Below, in pieces: positions 10,211 through 18,757 of a stretch of DNA of 64,000 bases. The number at the start of each line of letters is the position of its first letter. Position 1 is the stretch's first letter. The notes beneath the pieces were generated by a model, which was not told the DNA's origin, did not search any database, and saw only the letters and a program-made list of their open reading frames with translations. The position numbers and the translations under genes were made by a program. The DNA comes from DATADW01 sp963733905 (GTDB taxonomy: Bacteria; Actinomycetota; Acidimicrobiia; Spongiisociales; DATADW01). The stretch is from the NCBI GenBank assembly GCA_963733905.1, contig CAVTEU010000003.1, forward strand, positions 148,239 to 212,238. Reading direction: 5' to 3'.

Positions 10211-11512
10211 ATGCCTGTTGACAAAAGCCGTTCATCGCGTTCTTTTCGAGGTTGGCGCAAGGTTGCGGCCCTCTCGCTGATCGCCACGCTGGCCGCCTCG
10301 TGCAGCGGCGCCGGGGCAGCCACGACCGTCGCCGCAGCGCCCTCAACCACCGCCACGCCGACGACGCTTCCCCCAACGACGACCACCACCACGGTCCCAC
10401 CGACCACGACGACGGTCCCACCGACGACGACCACGACGGTGGCCGCTCAGGATTTCTTCGTCAAGATGAAGAAGGGCCCCGAACCTCTCCGCCGCGCCAT
10501 CCGGAACCTCTTCATGTTCGCCAACCGGGAGGGCGCTCCGGCACCTTCGATGCCGGCCGAGCTGCGACGCGTCGTCCGGCAGGGACCGAAGAAGGACCGG
10601 CTCAACGTCACCCCCAAGTTGACCATCCGAAGGCTGCCCAACGCCAGGGTGGCCGTGGCAACGACCAAGAAGGACACAGTCCTCGCCGTATCCAACGGTT
10701 CGGGTCGGTGGCGGATCGTGGGGGCCCACCTTGCCTCGCTGGGCCGCAAGCCCTGGTTCGGAACCAACAAACCCCGCCTGCTGATGGTTATCGGCTCAGA
10801 TGCCCGCCCCGGGCAAAACCCGCCCGACTTCCGAGCGGACAGCCTCCACGTGGTGGCGCTCCACCCGAAGAGCCACTCGGCGGCCATCGTGGGCATTCCC
10901 CGTGACTCCTGGGTCACCAGCGCCTCCGGCGGAACCGGCAAGATCACGGAGTTCATGTCCAATACCGGCCCGGACATCATCGTCGACACCGTCGAGCAGA
11001 TGGGTGGAATCCAACTCGACGGTCATGTCCTCACCGGTTTCGCCGGATTCATCTCGATGGTGGACGAGATCGGCGGTTTCATGTTCGACGTGCCGACGCC
11101 CATGTCGGATGCGGGATCACAGGCCTACTTCGACTCCGGCACCCAGAGTTTCGACGGGACCGAGGCGCTCGCCTTCGCCCGGACCAGGAAGACCCTCCTG
11201 CGGGGCGATCTCGACCGCTCGTTCAACCAAGGTCTGCTCATCATGACCGGGATGCTGCGGGCACAGCGTCTCGGATGGCACGGGATCCCCGAGATGGTCG
11301 AGGCATTCGGGAAGCACGGGAACACCGACCTCAGCGCCGAAGAGCTGATGACGTTCGCAGCCGCCGTGCTCAGGACCAACCCGCGCAAGGTCACCAACAT
11401 GGTTCTGCCGGGATCGACCGGGTGGGCGGGAAGCGCCAGCGTGGTTTTCCTCGGCGAAGACTCCTACGACATCCTCTCGGATCTCAAGGACGGGCGCCTC
11501 CAGAAGTCCTGA
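10211..11512 (+). CDS. LytR-CpsA-Psr (LCP) family lipoprotein
   Basis: LCP proteins transfer undecaprenyl-linked glycopolymers to peptidoglycan outside the membrane. The N-terminus MPVDKSRSSRSF leads to a hydrophobic stretch and a lipobox LAASC near residue 31, followed by a low-complexity Thr/Pro/Val linker (PPTTTT repeats, roughly residues 45-80). The LCP core starts around LLMVIGSDARPG, with IVGIPRDSW, DEIGGF and LAFARTRKTLLRGDLDRSFNQ, the conserved Arg/Asp set that binds the polyprenyl pyrophosphate. 433 residues, intact. Most LCP proteins have a transmembrane anchor; a lipoprotein form with a long Thr-rich spacer is less usual. A hairpin follows the stop. Confidence 0.88.
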   Translation: MPVDKSRSSRSFRGWRKVAALSLIATLAASCSGAGAATTVAAAPSTTATPTTLPPTTTTTTVPPTTTTVPPTTTTTVAAQDFFVKMKKGPEPLRRAIRNLFMFANREGAPAPSMPAELRRVVRQGPKKDRLNVTPKLTIRRLPNARVAVATTKKDTVLAVSNGSGRWRIVGAHLASLGRKPWFGTNKPRLLMVIGSDARPGQNPPDFRADSLHVVALHPKSHSAAIVGIPRDSWVTSASGGTGKITEFMSNTGPDIIVDTVEQMGGIQLDGHVLTGFAGFISMVDEIGGFMFDVPTPMSDAGSQAYFDSGTQSFDGTEALAFARTRKTLLRGDLDRSFNQGLLIMTGMLRAQRLGWHGIPEMVEAFGKHGNTDLSAEELMTFAAAVLRTNPRKVTNMVLPGSTGWAGSASVVFLGEDSYDILSDLKDGRLQKS

Positions 11513-11520
11513 AACGAGAA

Positions 11521-11540
11521 GGGCGGCCTCTCGGCCGCCC
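11521..11540 (+). terminator. Hairpin after the LCP gene
   Basis: GGGCGGCC, loop TCTC, GGCCGCCC: a perfect 8-bp stem starting 8 bases after the stop codon. There is no clear T run, as is common for actinobacterial terminators. It also lies just beyond the end of the convergent small lipoprotein gene. Confidence 0.6.
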
Positions 11541-11567
11541 CTGCTCGATCCGTTTCTCGGTTACTTG

Positions 11568-11717
11568 TCAGCCGCCGGCCGTGGTGTCGACGGCAACGGT
11601 GGTGTCGGTCCCACCATCGGTCGTAGTGTCATCCGTGGTGCCACCATCGCACGCGGCGAAGATGACTCCGGCAGCTAGAAGCGACATCACGGTCGCAGCG
11701 GTCTTGGAACGCCTCAT
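11568..11717 (-). CDS. 49-residue lipoprotein with Thr/Asp-rich tail
   Basis: Tiny predicted lipoprotein. It starts MRRSKTAATVMSLLAAGVI, a typical signal peptide, and has the lipobox FAAC at about residues 25-28, leaving a mature peptide of only about 22 residues rich in Thr, Asp and Gly (DGGTTDDTTTDGGTDTT). A strong AAGGAGG ribosome site sits 7 bases before the ATG at 11715-11717, which supports real translation despite the size. It is convergent with the LCP gene, whose linker is also Thr-rich. The function is unknown; no family is recognised. Confidence 0.6.
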   Translation of the reverse strand: MRRSKTAATVMSLLAAGVIFAACDGGTTDDTTTDGGTDTTVAVDTTAGG

Positions 11718-11834
11718 TTGGGCCTCCTTGTTGGTCGGGTCAAGCTCCCCAAGAGGGGAACTCGCTCCCCCTACCCCCCCATCGGCCGGGCCAAACCCTA
11801 GCCGAGAGTCGCCATAGGTCCAGGCAAGCTCGGT

Positions 11835-11881
11835 TTTTGGCGTCACCAAACGCGGTCATAGGACGTGAAGTGACGCCAAAA
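11835..11881. repeat. 47-bp palindromic repeat, copy 1 (inverted)
   Basis: Ends are TTTTGGCGTCA (11835-11845) and TGACGCCAAAA (11871-11881), an 11-bp perfect inverted repeat around a 25-base middle. Its reverse complement matches the element at 19374-19420 at 42 of 47 positions. It lies directly before the helicase gene and upstream of the small lipoprotein. Confidence 0.85.
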
Positions 11882-11885
11882 CGGG

Positions 11886-14205
11886 ATGATGGGTCATCAT
11901 CAGGGGTACATGGATCGCCCCACGGAGCGAATCGAACTCGAAGCCCTGATCGACCGCTGGGCGGCCGCCGGGGAGGGCGAACTGGTTCACATCGAGCGGT
12001 TCGCCGAGCGGGATCCGATCACCGCGCTCCCCGACCCTCCGCTACCTGGTGCCCTGGAGCAACGGCTCAGAGAGCGTGGCATCGAGCGGCTCTACCGGCA
12101 TCAGGTGGCGGGGATCCGGCGGATCCGTGAGGGCAGGCACACGGTCCTCGTCTCCGGCACCTCTTCGGGAAAGACGCTCACCTACCAGGTGCCGATCGTC
12201 GAGCGTGCCCTGGAGGATCCCCGTTCCACCGCCCTTCTCCTCTACCCCACCAAAGCGCTGGCGCAGGACCAGCTCGGATCGCTGCAGCGCTACCGGCTCC
12301 CCGGTGTGACCGCAGCCACCTACGACGGGGACACCCCCGACGAGCAGCGCCGCTGGGTGCGTCGCCATGCGACCGCGGTGCTGACCAACCCGGACATGCT
12401 CCACGTGGGGATCCTCCCCCACCATCAACGGTGGGCCGACTTCCTGGTGCGGCTCCGGTTCGTGGTGGTGGACGAGATGCACACGCTGCGCGGCGTATTC
12501 GGAAGCCACGTCGCCCATCTCCTCCGGCGGCTGCGGCGAATTGCCGCCCACTACGGGGCGCGGCCCACGTTCGTCTTCACCTCGGCGACGATCGGCAACC
12601 CGGGCGAGCTTGGCGCCCGACTCAGCGGTCTCGATGTCGAGGTGGTCGAAGGTGACGACTCGCCGCGTGGAGAGAAGATCGTGGCGCTGTGGAACCCCCC
12701 GCTGCTCGACATCGACACGGGGCGCCGCCGTAGCGCCCTCACCGACGCAACCAGCCTATTCGTGGACCTGGTGCGCGACAGTCATCACACGATCGTGTTC
12801 GCCCGCAGCCGCAAGGCGACCGAGTTGGTGTACCGGTGGTCGGCGGAGCGGCTCGGCGAACTGGCGGACAGAGTGGCCCCATACCGGGCCGGCTACCTGC
12901 CGGCCGACCGCCGCGCCGTGGAACAGAGGCTCTTCTCGGGCGAGCTCCTCGGTGTGACCGCCACCAACGCCCTCGAACTAGGGATCGATGTCGGCTCGCT
13001 CGACGCCGCCATCGTCACCACCTTCCCCGGGACGATCGCCGCCTTCTGGCAGCAGGCAGGACGGGCGGGCCGAACGCGGCAAAAATCGCTGGCAGTGCTC
13101 GTCGGGGGCGAGGATGCCCTCGATCAATGGTTCATGGCCAACCCGGGTGAGCTGTTCGCTCGTCCGCACGAGGCGGCCGTGGTCAACCCATCCAACCCGT
13201 TGATCACCGAGGCCCACACCGGCTGTGCCGCATACGAGCTTCCGTTGGGACTGGAGGATCGGGAGATACTCGGCGACCAGACCGAGGAAGCGGCAAACCG
13301 CCTCGTCCAAGCCGGTCATCTCCGTTTGCGCGACGACAAGCTGGTGTGGAGCCATCGCCAGGCGCCCGCGCCCACCGTGGACATCCGCTCCAGTGGGGGC
13401 CCGATATACACGATCTGGGACGCGGGGAGCGGCCGCCCCCTGGGCACCATCGAGGAAGGCCGGGCATTCCGTGACGCCCATCCCGGCGCCGTCTACCTCC
13501 ATCAGGGAGATACCTACCTCGTGGGGGACCTCGACCTCACCGGTGAAGCAAGTGGTCGTCAGCCGAGCGAGCGTCGACTACTACACACAGCCGGGCGAGG
13601 AGAAGATGCTCGAGATCATCGACGAGGAGGCTGTCGCCTGGTCGGGTGCGCTACCCCATCGTCTCGGTCGGGTGAGCGTGGAGAGCCACGTCGTGGGCTA
13701 TCAACGCAAGCGCATCGGTAGCGGCGAGGTCCTCGACCGGGTCCCTCTCGACCTGCCACCGGCGGTGTTCGAGACGCAGGCAGTGTGGTGGGTGGTGCCG
13801 CCCGAGATCCTCCAACTTGCTGGCGTCAGTGCCGCAGACACGCCCGGGACGCTCCACGCCGCCGAGCACGCTGCGATCGCCATGCTCCCGCTGTTCGCCA
13901 TCTGTGACCGTTGGGACGTCGGTGGGCTTTCGACCACTTGGCACCCGGCGACAGGAAAGCCGATGATCTTCATCTACGAGGCGTACCCGGGCGGAGCGGG
14001 TGTCTCGCCCATCGCCTTCGCAGCCGGCGAGAGTCACCTGGGCGCAACGGTGGAGGCGATCCGAGCTTGTCCCTGTTCATCGGGATGCCCATCGTGCATC
14101 CAGTCCCCCAAGTGCGGCAACTACAACGAACCGCTCTCCAAGGCCGGCGCCATTGCATTCCTCGATACCGCGCTCACCTCCGGATCGGGGCCACGGAAGC
14201 GCTGA
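11886..14205 (+). CDS. DECH-box helicase with DUF1998-type cysteine C-terminus (helicase/secretion neighbourhood; MrfA/YprA-like)
   Basis: Superfamily 2 helicase. Motif I SGTSSGKT, Ia LYPTKAL, II VVDEMH, III TSATIGNP, and motif VI QQAGRAGR are all visible. The C-terminus carries four clustered cysteines (CPCSSGCPSC, then KCGNYNEPLS), as in YprA/MrfA-type repair helicases. The frame breaks near 13545, after VGDLDLT, and resumes VVVSRASVDYYTQPGEEK. About 770 residues. ATG at 11910 (MDRPTERIE, with AGGGG upstream) is an alternative start. In actinobacteria this helicase family is regularly found beside Tad pilus genes, as here, hence the neighbourhood name. A role in DNA repair is inferred from the family; no link to pilus function is known to me. 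Confidence 0.87.
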
Positions 14206-14210
14206 GGACT

Positions 14211-14663
14211 TCAACCAAGGCATGCGGGTGACAGCTCGATCTGGAGCCCGCGCCTCCCACCGCTGACGAAGACCGTCTGATGTTGCTGGGCCGTTGAGTC
14301 GAGCAATACCGGCATCGTGCGGCGCTGGCCAAACGGGCTGATCCCGCCAACCACGTACCCGGTAAGTCGCTCGGCATCGCCGGGCTCCGCCATGCCGGCG
14401 CGCTTGCCACTGGTTGCGTGGGCAAGCGCCTTCAGGTCGAGCTGACCGGCCACGGGGACGATCGCCACCACGGGAGACCCGTCGACCATCGCCACCAACG
14501 TCTTGAAGACCCGACCAGGATCGACCCCGAGCCGGGCGGCGACCATCTCGCCGTAGGTCGATGCTGCGGCGCCTGGGTCATCCTCGAGCCGATAGGGATG
14601 AACCCGGTACTCGATGGCGGCCCGGTCGAGCGTCCGAGTCGCCGCGGTGACGTTGGCTGCCAC
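14211..14663 (-). CDS. YbaK/EbsC-type aminoacyl-tRNA deacylase
   Basis: Editing-type hydrolase of the YbaK family, which clears Cys-tRNA(Pro) or similar mischarged tRNA. The sequence RVFKTLVAMVDGSPVVAIVP includes the family lysine (FKTL), followed by GYVVGGISPFGQRR and a typical C-terminus. About 150 residues. GTG at 14661-14663 is chosen because it lies just past the probable stop of the upstream TadE-like gene (14686); the open frame itself continues upstream without family similarity. It is convergent with the helicase (6-base gap). Confidence 0.85.
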   Translation of the reverse strand: MAANVTAATRTLDRAAIEYRVHPYRLEDDPGAAASTYGEMVAARLGVDPGRVFKTLVAMVDGSPVVAIVPVAGQLDLKALAHATSGKRAGMAEPGDAERLTGYVVGGISPFGQRRTMPVLLDSTAQQHQTVFVSGGRRGLQIELSPACLG

Positions 14664-14685
14664 GGCGGGCGAGGATAGGTGGGCA

Positions 14686-15062
14686 TCAACAGTCTGACCG
14701 GGTCGAATTCGGCCCTCGACACTGCACTGACCTTGTGGGTGCCCAGCATCTCGATGGTCACCGTCACCTCCACCTCGACCACCCTCGATGACCAACTCGG
14801 GTCCGGCGAACAGACACAGCGGACCACCGTGGCCCCATGCTCCTTGGCGAGCCTCTCCGCCTCATCGGCCGGTGAGCCGGTGGCGCCGAAAGGGCGGAAG
14901 GTGACCGGGGCGGCGGCCAGCGCCGCGGCATCGGCGGCGGCAACCGCTCGGCCGCGCCCTGCCGAGACCACACCCCCGGCCGCCACCGCCGTACAGAGAA
15001 GTGCGAGCAGCACTTGCGATCACGGCGGCGATGACCGACACCGAACCCTCCTCGCCACTCAC
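14686..15062 (-). CDS. TadE-like protein of the helicase/secretion neighbourhood, frame break
   Basis: Small pilus-assembly-associated membrane protein. It starts GTG at 15060-15062, overlapping the stop of tadE (GTGA). It reads VSGEEGSVSVIAAVIASA, shifts near 15010, and continues LLALLCTAVAAGGVVSAGR with AAADAAALAAA, the Ala-rich pattern of this family. The mid part AERLAKEHGATVVRCVC also fits. The stop used, TGA at 14686-14688, needs a further 1-base shift near the end; otherwise the frame runs on into ybaK. About 125 residues. It matches, from memory, the family described as 'helicase/secretion neighborhood TadE-like'. Confidence 0.72.
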
Positions 15063-15446
15063 CGCTCCACCCTCATCGCTGCTCGGGAACGGAGTTCCAC
15101 CGAGATGCCGCCCAGGACCGGCCGGAGGAGTTGGTGAGTCGAGGAGACGATCACCTCGGCAACGGATCCGACCTCGGCCGGTCTGCGCACCGTGACCCGG
15201 GTCACGAGCGGCGAGCGGAGGTGAGAGGGCAGCTCTCGCCGCCAAGGCAGCCTCGCTCGGGTCGGGGATGGTCGCCGCCACCCGGGCACCCTCACGCGCT
15301 GCCCCTGCCAGCTCGATCTGGGTTCGGGCCAGAGACACCACCTCGACAGAAGCAACGAGAACCAGCATCACCACCGGCAGGACGAGAGCGAGTTCGACGG
15401 TTGCCGAGCCCACCTCAAGCCACCGGTGGTGACGCCGAACCGTCAT
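15059..15446 (-). CDS. tadE: TadE-family pseudopilin, frame break
   Basis: Minor pilin-like protein of the Tad (tight adherence) system. It begins MTVRRHHRWLEVGSATVELA, a type IV prepilin-like signature with Glu at position 5 of the mature form, and continues into one long hydrophobic helix (VLPVVMLVLVASVEVV). The central part reads EGARVAATIPDPSEAALAAR. The frame breaks near 15215 and ends ISVELRSRAAMRVER. The ATG overlaps the Flp stop (ATGA at 15443-15446), and its stop overlaps the next gene, so the three genes are coupled. No prepilin peptidase gene is in the window. Confidence 0.85.
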
Positions 15447-15634
15447 CCCACGTAGCCGGTGACCTGACGGGCGACGGCGTTGAAGAGCTGGCGGAACGCC
15501 CCGGTCCCTCCAACCCACGTGATCAACGCCAGGGCGATCCCGGCGGCGGCGATGATGACAAGCACGTACTCGACCGTGCTGGCACCTCGCTCGCCACCGA
15601 ACCAGCGCAGCAACCAGCGCCAAATGCGCTCCAT
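15443..15634 (-). CDS. Flp-type pilin (DUF4244-like), 63 residues
   Basis: Major pilin candidate of the Tad system. The start MERIWRWLLRW is preceded by AAGGAG and is preferred to the longer upstream frame. The prepilin motif is GGERGASTVEYVL: Gly-Ala before the cleavage site and Glu at +5, followed by Tyr. A single hydrophobic helix (VLVIIAAAGIALALITWV) and a short tail RQLFNAVARQVTGYVG follow. The size and layout are typical of actinobacterial Flp/DUF4244 proteins. It lies between tadC and tadE. Confidence 0.85.
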   Translation of the reverse strand: MERIWRWLLRWFGGERGASTVEYVLVIIAAAGIALALITWVGGTGAFRQLFNAVARQVTGYVG

Positions 15635-15703
15635 TTCCTTCTCCTTTCTCCGGCACCAGCCGGGAGCCGGCGGCCGGCCGGCGACGGGGGGAAGCGCCAA
15701 CTG

Positions 15704-16346
15704 TCAGGGGGCGGGGAGCACCGGACCGAGGAGCCCGTTGATCGCACCGATCACGGCCGGTCCCGCTGCGATGAGCACGAACCCGGGGAGAATCAGCAGG
15801 GCAAGAGGCACAACCAGCCGGACCGACAAGGTCCTTGCCTCGTGGACAGCCCGGGCTCGAGCCATCGCTCTCCGCTCGTCGAGGTGCGCGGTCACCGCAG
15901 GGATGAGCGCCGCTCCGGTGGTCTGCGCCCGGGCCAATGCGGTGGCCAACGGGCGCAACTCTCCGTCAACCTGGGTGAGGGCGGCGGCTAGTCCGGCACG
16001 CTTCGAGTGGCGGAGCACGTTCTCGACCGCGGCGCCAACCTGGCCACCCACCTCGGAACCGGCTCGCCGCAGGGCCGCTGATGGTGGGGAGCCCGGCGCT
16101 GAGACCCACCAGCATGGCGCGGGCAAGTCGGTCTGGATCGGTGCGGCGCTCCCGCCGCAATCGAGCCGCAGCCGCCCGCCGTCGCCATCGACCAAGAGCC
16201 CACACCAGCGCTGCGGCGGCACCACCCGCCGCCGGGTCGATCGCGGCCAGGGCCACCACGACGGCCCACGGCTGCCAAGGCGACACGAACCGTCGAAGTA
16301 CCAACCCGGCCACCACCCCGACGATCAGAGCCGCGGCCGGTCTCAT
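15704..16346 (-). CDS. tadC: TadC-like type II secretion F-domain protein, frame break
   Basis: Inner-membrane platform protein for pilus assembly. N-terminus MRPAAALIVGVVAGLVLRRF with two hydrophobic segments, then a basic region WRRRAAAARLRRERR. The frame shifts near 16085 and continues VGAAVENVLRHSKRAG. The T2SF-like C-terminus contains ARAQTTGAALIPAVTAHLDE and the hydrophobic LVVPLALLILPGFVLIAAGP, which strongly resembles TadC proteins. About 213 residues. Its start overlaps the tadB stop by 4 bases (ATGA). Confidence 0.85.
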
Positions 16347-17020
16347 CGCGACCCCCTGCGCAGCAGACCGACGACCCAGGCCGACCCGGTCGCCAACAAA
16401 CCGACCCCGAGCGCCACCATCACCACCCCCGCTGTCCCGCCCGAGACCAGGTCGCCCAAGCGGCCCGTTGCAGCGGCAACTGCCAGAACCGCGAGCGGAA
16501 TCCCGGCGACGATGGCGGCGGAGAGCCGCGCCTGAGCGGCGGCCGCATTCCTCTCCCCGGCCAACTCCGTTTCGTCACGGGCCATGGCCGCCAAAGAGTC
16601 GAAAACGGCTGCGGTCCGGCCGCCGGTGGCCGAGGCGATGCGCACCGCCTCCGCCGCCGCCTCCCCCTGCGTGGGGAGAGCGGCATGGAGCGCCACCGAA
16701 ACCTTGTCCATCGGCTGTCCGGCAGTAGCAAGCCGGCAGGTGGTTCGCAGATCGAGGCTCGGGGAGCGGGCCGCGGCCGCCACCAGAGATGCCCGCAACC
16801 CATGGCCAGCACGCAACTCGGCGGCGAGAGCAGACAGGTAGGAAGCTTCCGGATCTCCGCTGATCCCTTGGCTCCGCCGCGAAAACCCAGACCAGGCGGC
16901 CCACCCGGCGATCACCACCAAGGCGGGGAGTGGTGCAGCCATCGAGAACACCGTCACCAGGACCACCGGGAGCGGCGCCGGTGAGAGCAGCAGCGCCACC
17001 GCGGCGAAGGCGATCAACAT
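16343..17020 (-). CDS. tadB: TadB-like type II secretion F-domain protein
   Basis: Inner-membrane partner of TadC. The intact frame of 225 residues begins MLIAFAAVALLLSPAPLPVV and has a T2SF-type helical core (YLSALAAELRAGHGLRASL, then GEAAAEAVRIASATGGRTA and a terminal pair of hydrophobic helices). It overlaps the end of tadA by a few bases and the start of tadC by 4, so the genes form one operon. The sequence gives no further clue to specificity. Confidence 0.85.
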   Translation of the reverse strand: MLIAFAAVALLLSPAPLPVVLVTVFSMAAPLPALVVIAGWAAWSGFSRRSQGISGDPEASYLSALAAELRAGHGLRASLVAAAARSPSLDLRTTCRLATAGQPMDKVSVALHAALPTQGEAAAEAVRIASATGGRTAAVFDSLAAMARDETELAGERNAAAAQARLSAAIVAGIPLAVLAVAAATGRLGDLVSGGTAGVVMVALGVGLLATGSAWVVGLLRRGSR

Positions 17021-18087
17021 CTCCAGCGCTCCACGCAGCCATCCGGCCCGACATCAGCTATCGACTGGATGCCCCGGAAGCCGTGGCGCCGGGCTACCTG
17101 GACCACGAAGATCGATACCACCGAGCAGTTGACGGCGGATGGCTTGCTCGCCCGCTCGCCGTTGCCCGGAGAGCGCCAATGTCTCCAACCGCCACAGGGC
17201 CTCTTCGGGGAGTTGGCGTGGACCGTGGACATCGAGCCGTCGTGACCGGTGTTGAGGGCGGACACCAGATCCAGCGCCTCGGCTCCCCGCACCTCCCCGA
17301 CGATGATCCGATCAGGTCGGAGCCGGAGTGCGGTTCGCACCAGATCTTGCAGAGTCACCGCTCCGGCACCCTCGGCGTTGGCGGGTCGTGCTTCGAGCCG
17401 GACGACGTGGCCGGCGAGCCGCAACTCGGCGGTGTCCTCCACGGCAACCACACGCTCGTCCGCCGGGATCTCGGTGGAAAGGACGTTGAGAAGGGTGGTC
17501 TTCCCGGCACCGGTGCCGCCGCTCACCACCAGGTTGCGCCGGTCGGCCACAGCCTGAGCGAGCAGTTGGGCACCTTCCTTGTCAACACCGCCACCGGCGA
17601 CCAGAGCTTGCAAATCGGGGACGGCGGCGGTGAACCGGCGCACCGCCACCACAGGGCCATCCACCGAAATGGGCGGGATGACGGCGTGGAGACGGCTGCC
17701 ATCGGCGAGTCGGGCATCCACCGTTGGTGACGCCTGATCGAGCCTCAACCCGAGCGGCGCCAAGGTCCGCTCCACCGCGGCCACGACGGCATCGGGACCG
17801 GAGAAACGGATGACTGCCGGTTCCAACTCACCGCCCCGCTCGACCCATACGGTGCCGTCCCCGTTCACCAGTACATCGGTGACTTCGGCTTGTCGAAGGA
17901 GGCGCTCGATAGGTCCGAGGCCGACGAGTGCATCCACCACGTCTCGGACGGTCTCAGGAGGAGCGAGTGGCGCCTCCTCGGGGATGAGCCGCTCCAACTC
18001 GGCGATGATCGCCTCCTCCTGTAGCGGCACCGAGGACTCGACCACCCGATCGACCAGACGCTCGATCAGACCCATCGCGACCGCCAT
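17014..18087 (-). CDS. tadA: Tad secretion ATPase (TadA/CpaF), two compensating frame breaks
   Basis: Hexameric ATPase that powers pilus assembly. P-loop SGGTGAGKTTLLNVL, Asp box VVAVEDTAELRLAGH, and Walker B region RPDRIIVGEVRGAEALDLV are visible, followed by STVHANSP. Between about 17200 and 17120 the frame is displaced (out-of-frame RPCGGWRHW) and then returns as VVQVARRHGFRGI to the stop at 17014. The start is uncertain: MAVAMGLIERLVDRVV at 18087, MGLIERL at 18075, or a longer form from 18117; all overlap the CpaE-like gene end. It corresponds to the family I know as 'helicase/secretion neighborhood ATPase'. Confidence 0.9.
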   Translation of the reverse strand: MAVAMGLIERLVDRVVESSVPLQEEAIIAELERLIPEEAPLAPPETVRDVVDALVGLGPIERLLRQAEVTDVLVNGDGTVWVERGGELEPAVIRFSGPDAVVAAVERTLAPLGLRLDQASPTVDARLADGSRLHAVIPPISVDGPVVAVRRFTAAVPDLQALVAGGGVDKEGAQLLAQAVADRRNLVVSGGTGAGKTTLLNVLSTEIPADERVVAVEDTAELRLAGHVVRLEARPANAEGAGAVTLQDLVRTALRLRPDRIIVGEVRGAEALDLVSALNTGHDGSMSTVHANSPKRPCGGWRHWRSPGNGERASKPSAVNCSVVSIFVVQVARRHGFRGIQSIADVGPDGCVERWRC

Positions 18088-18614
18088 ACCGGCTCCCACG
18101 CCCGGACCCACTTCCAACGCCTATCGACCACGCCCCGCAACAGCGAACCGACAACCGATGGTCCCGGTGGCGGCAACACCGGCCCCGGGCCGGGGATAGG
18201 GGTACGAAAACCGGTCCGCTGCCACACCGTTGGGCCCTGCGAAGTCGGTTGGAGGGCGCCGGGGAGCAACGGCACCACCGGAACCACCGGTACGTCCGGT
18301 GGCGGGGGTTGGTCGGGGGTTGCTCGGAGAACAACCGCGGGCCAGCCCGAGATGAGCGCATCGAGGACCTCGGCCGCCTCGTCGACGGTGACGCCACCGT
18401 TGCGGAGTACGGCGACCCCGCTCCTCGACGGGACCAACTCGTCTCGCCGAGGGTGGCGCCGGACCAAGTCGGCGAGGGTCGACCCTTCGCCGTATGCCGG
18501 CCCAAATTGCTCGAGATCCACCACGAGCGCCGTTCCCGCCGACGCGGCCAGTCCGAGGGGAGCGATCGCAGACAGCAACAGATCGGTTGGACACCAAGTA
18601 GAAAGCGCAGCCAC
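18066..18614 (-). CDS. Short CpaE/ParA-like protein lacking a P-loop
   Basis: First gene of the Tad operon. In actinobacteria this place is usually held by a CpaE homologue, a ParA-type localisation ATPase. Here the 182-residue product starts VAALSTWCPTDLLLSAIAP and has ParA-like strands (TALVVDLEQFGPAYGEGSTL, then SGVAVLRNGG and VVLRA) but I see no deviant Walker A motif. The C-terminal third is Pro-rich (PPPPDVPVVPVVPLLPG). GTG start at 18614. Either a degenerate CpaE or a shortened scaffold. The assignment rests on position and weak fold resemblance. Confidence 0.5.
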   Translation of the reverse strand: MAALSTWCPTDLLLSAIAPLGLAASAGTALVVDLEQFGPAYGEGSTLADLVRRHPRRDELVPSRSGVAVLRNGGVTVDEAAEVLDALISGWPAVVLRATPDQPPPPDVPVVPVVPLLPGALQPTSQGPTVWQRTGFRTPIPGPGPVLPPPGPSVVGSLLRGVVDRRWKWVRAWEPVWRSRWV

Positions 18615-18722
18615 CCGCCGAACGTATGTTCCGGAAGACGTCCTGCCAAGGTCTTGTCAAGCGGTTGAGTTTGTGGCATGAAGGGGGGTTGCAGAGGCGG
18701 AAGACGGAATCACTTTCTCCCA

Positions 18723-18751
18723 TTGACAAACGGGCGGGAAATGTCGAACAT
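18723..18751 (+). promoter_or_regulatory. Candidate promoter of the ArsR-type gene
   Basis: TTGACA at 18723-18728, 17 bases, then GAACAT at 18746-18751. The ATG at 18758 follows 6 bases later with no clear ribosome site, suggesting a leaderless transcript. The -10 match is weak. Confidence 0.4.
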
Positions 18752-18757
18752 ACGGGA

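Noticed and set aside
9006..10280. Plus-strand 424-codon frame over hppA
   Set aside because: Repetitive Gly/Asp/Arg composition, opposite a strongly conserved pyrophosphatase; no domain seen.
17014..17230. Programmed frameshift in tadA
   Set aside because: Two compensating 1-base shifts with no slippery site or structure, and the same kind of break occurs in many unrelated genes; sequencing error is simpler.
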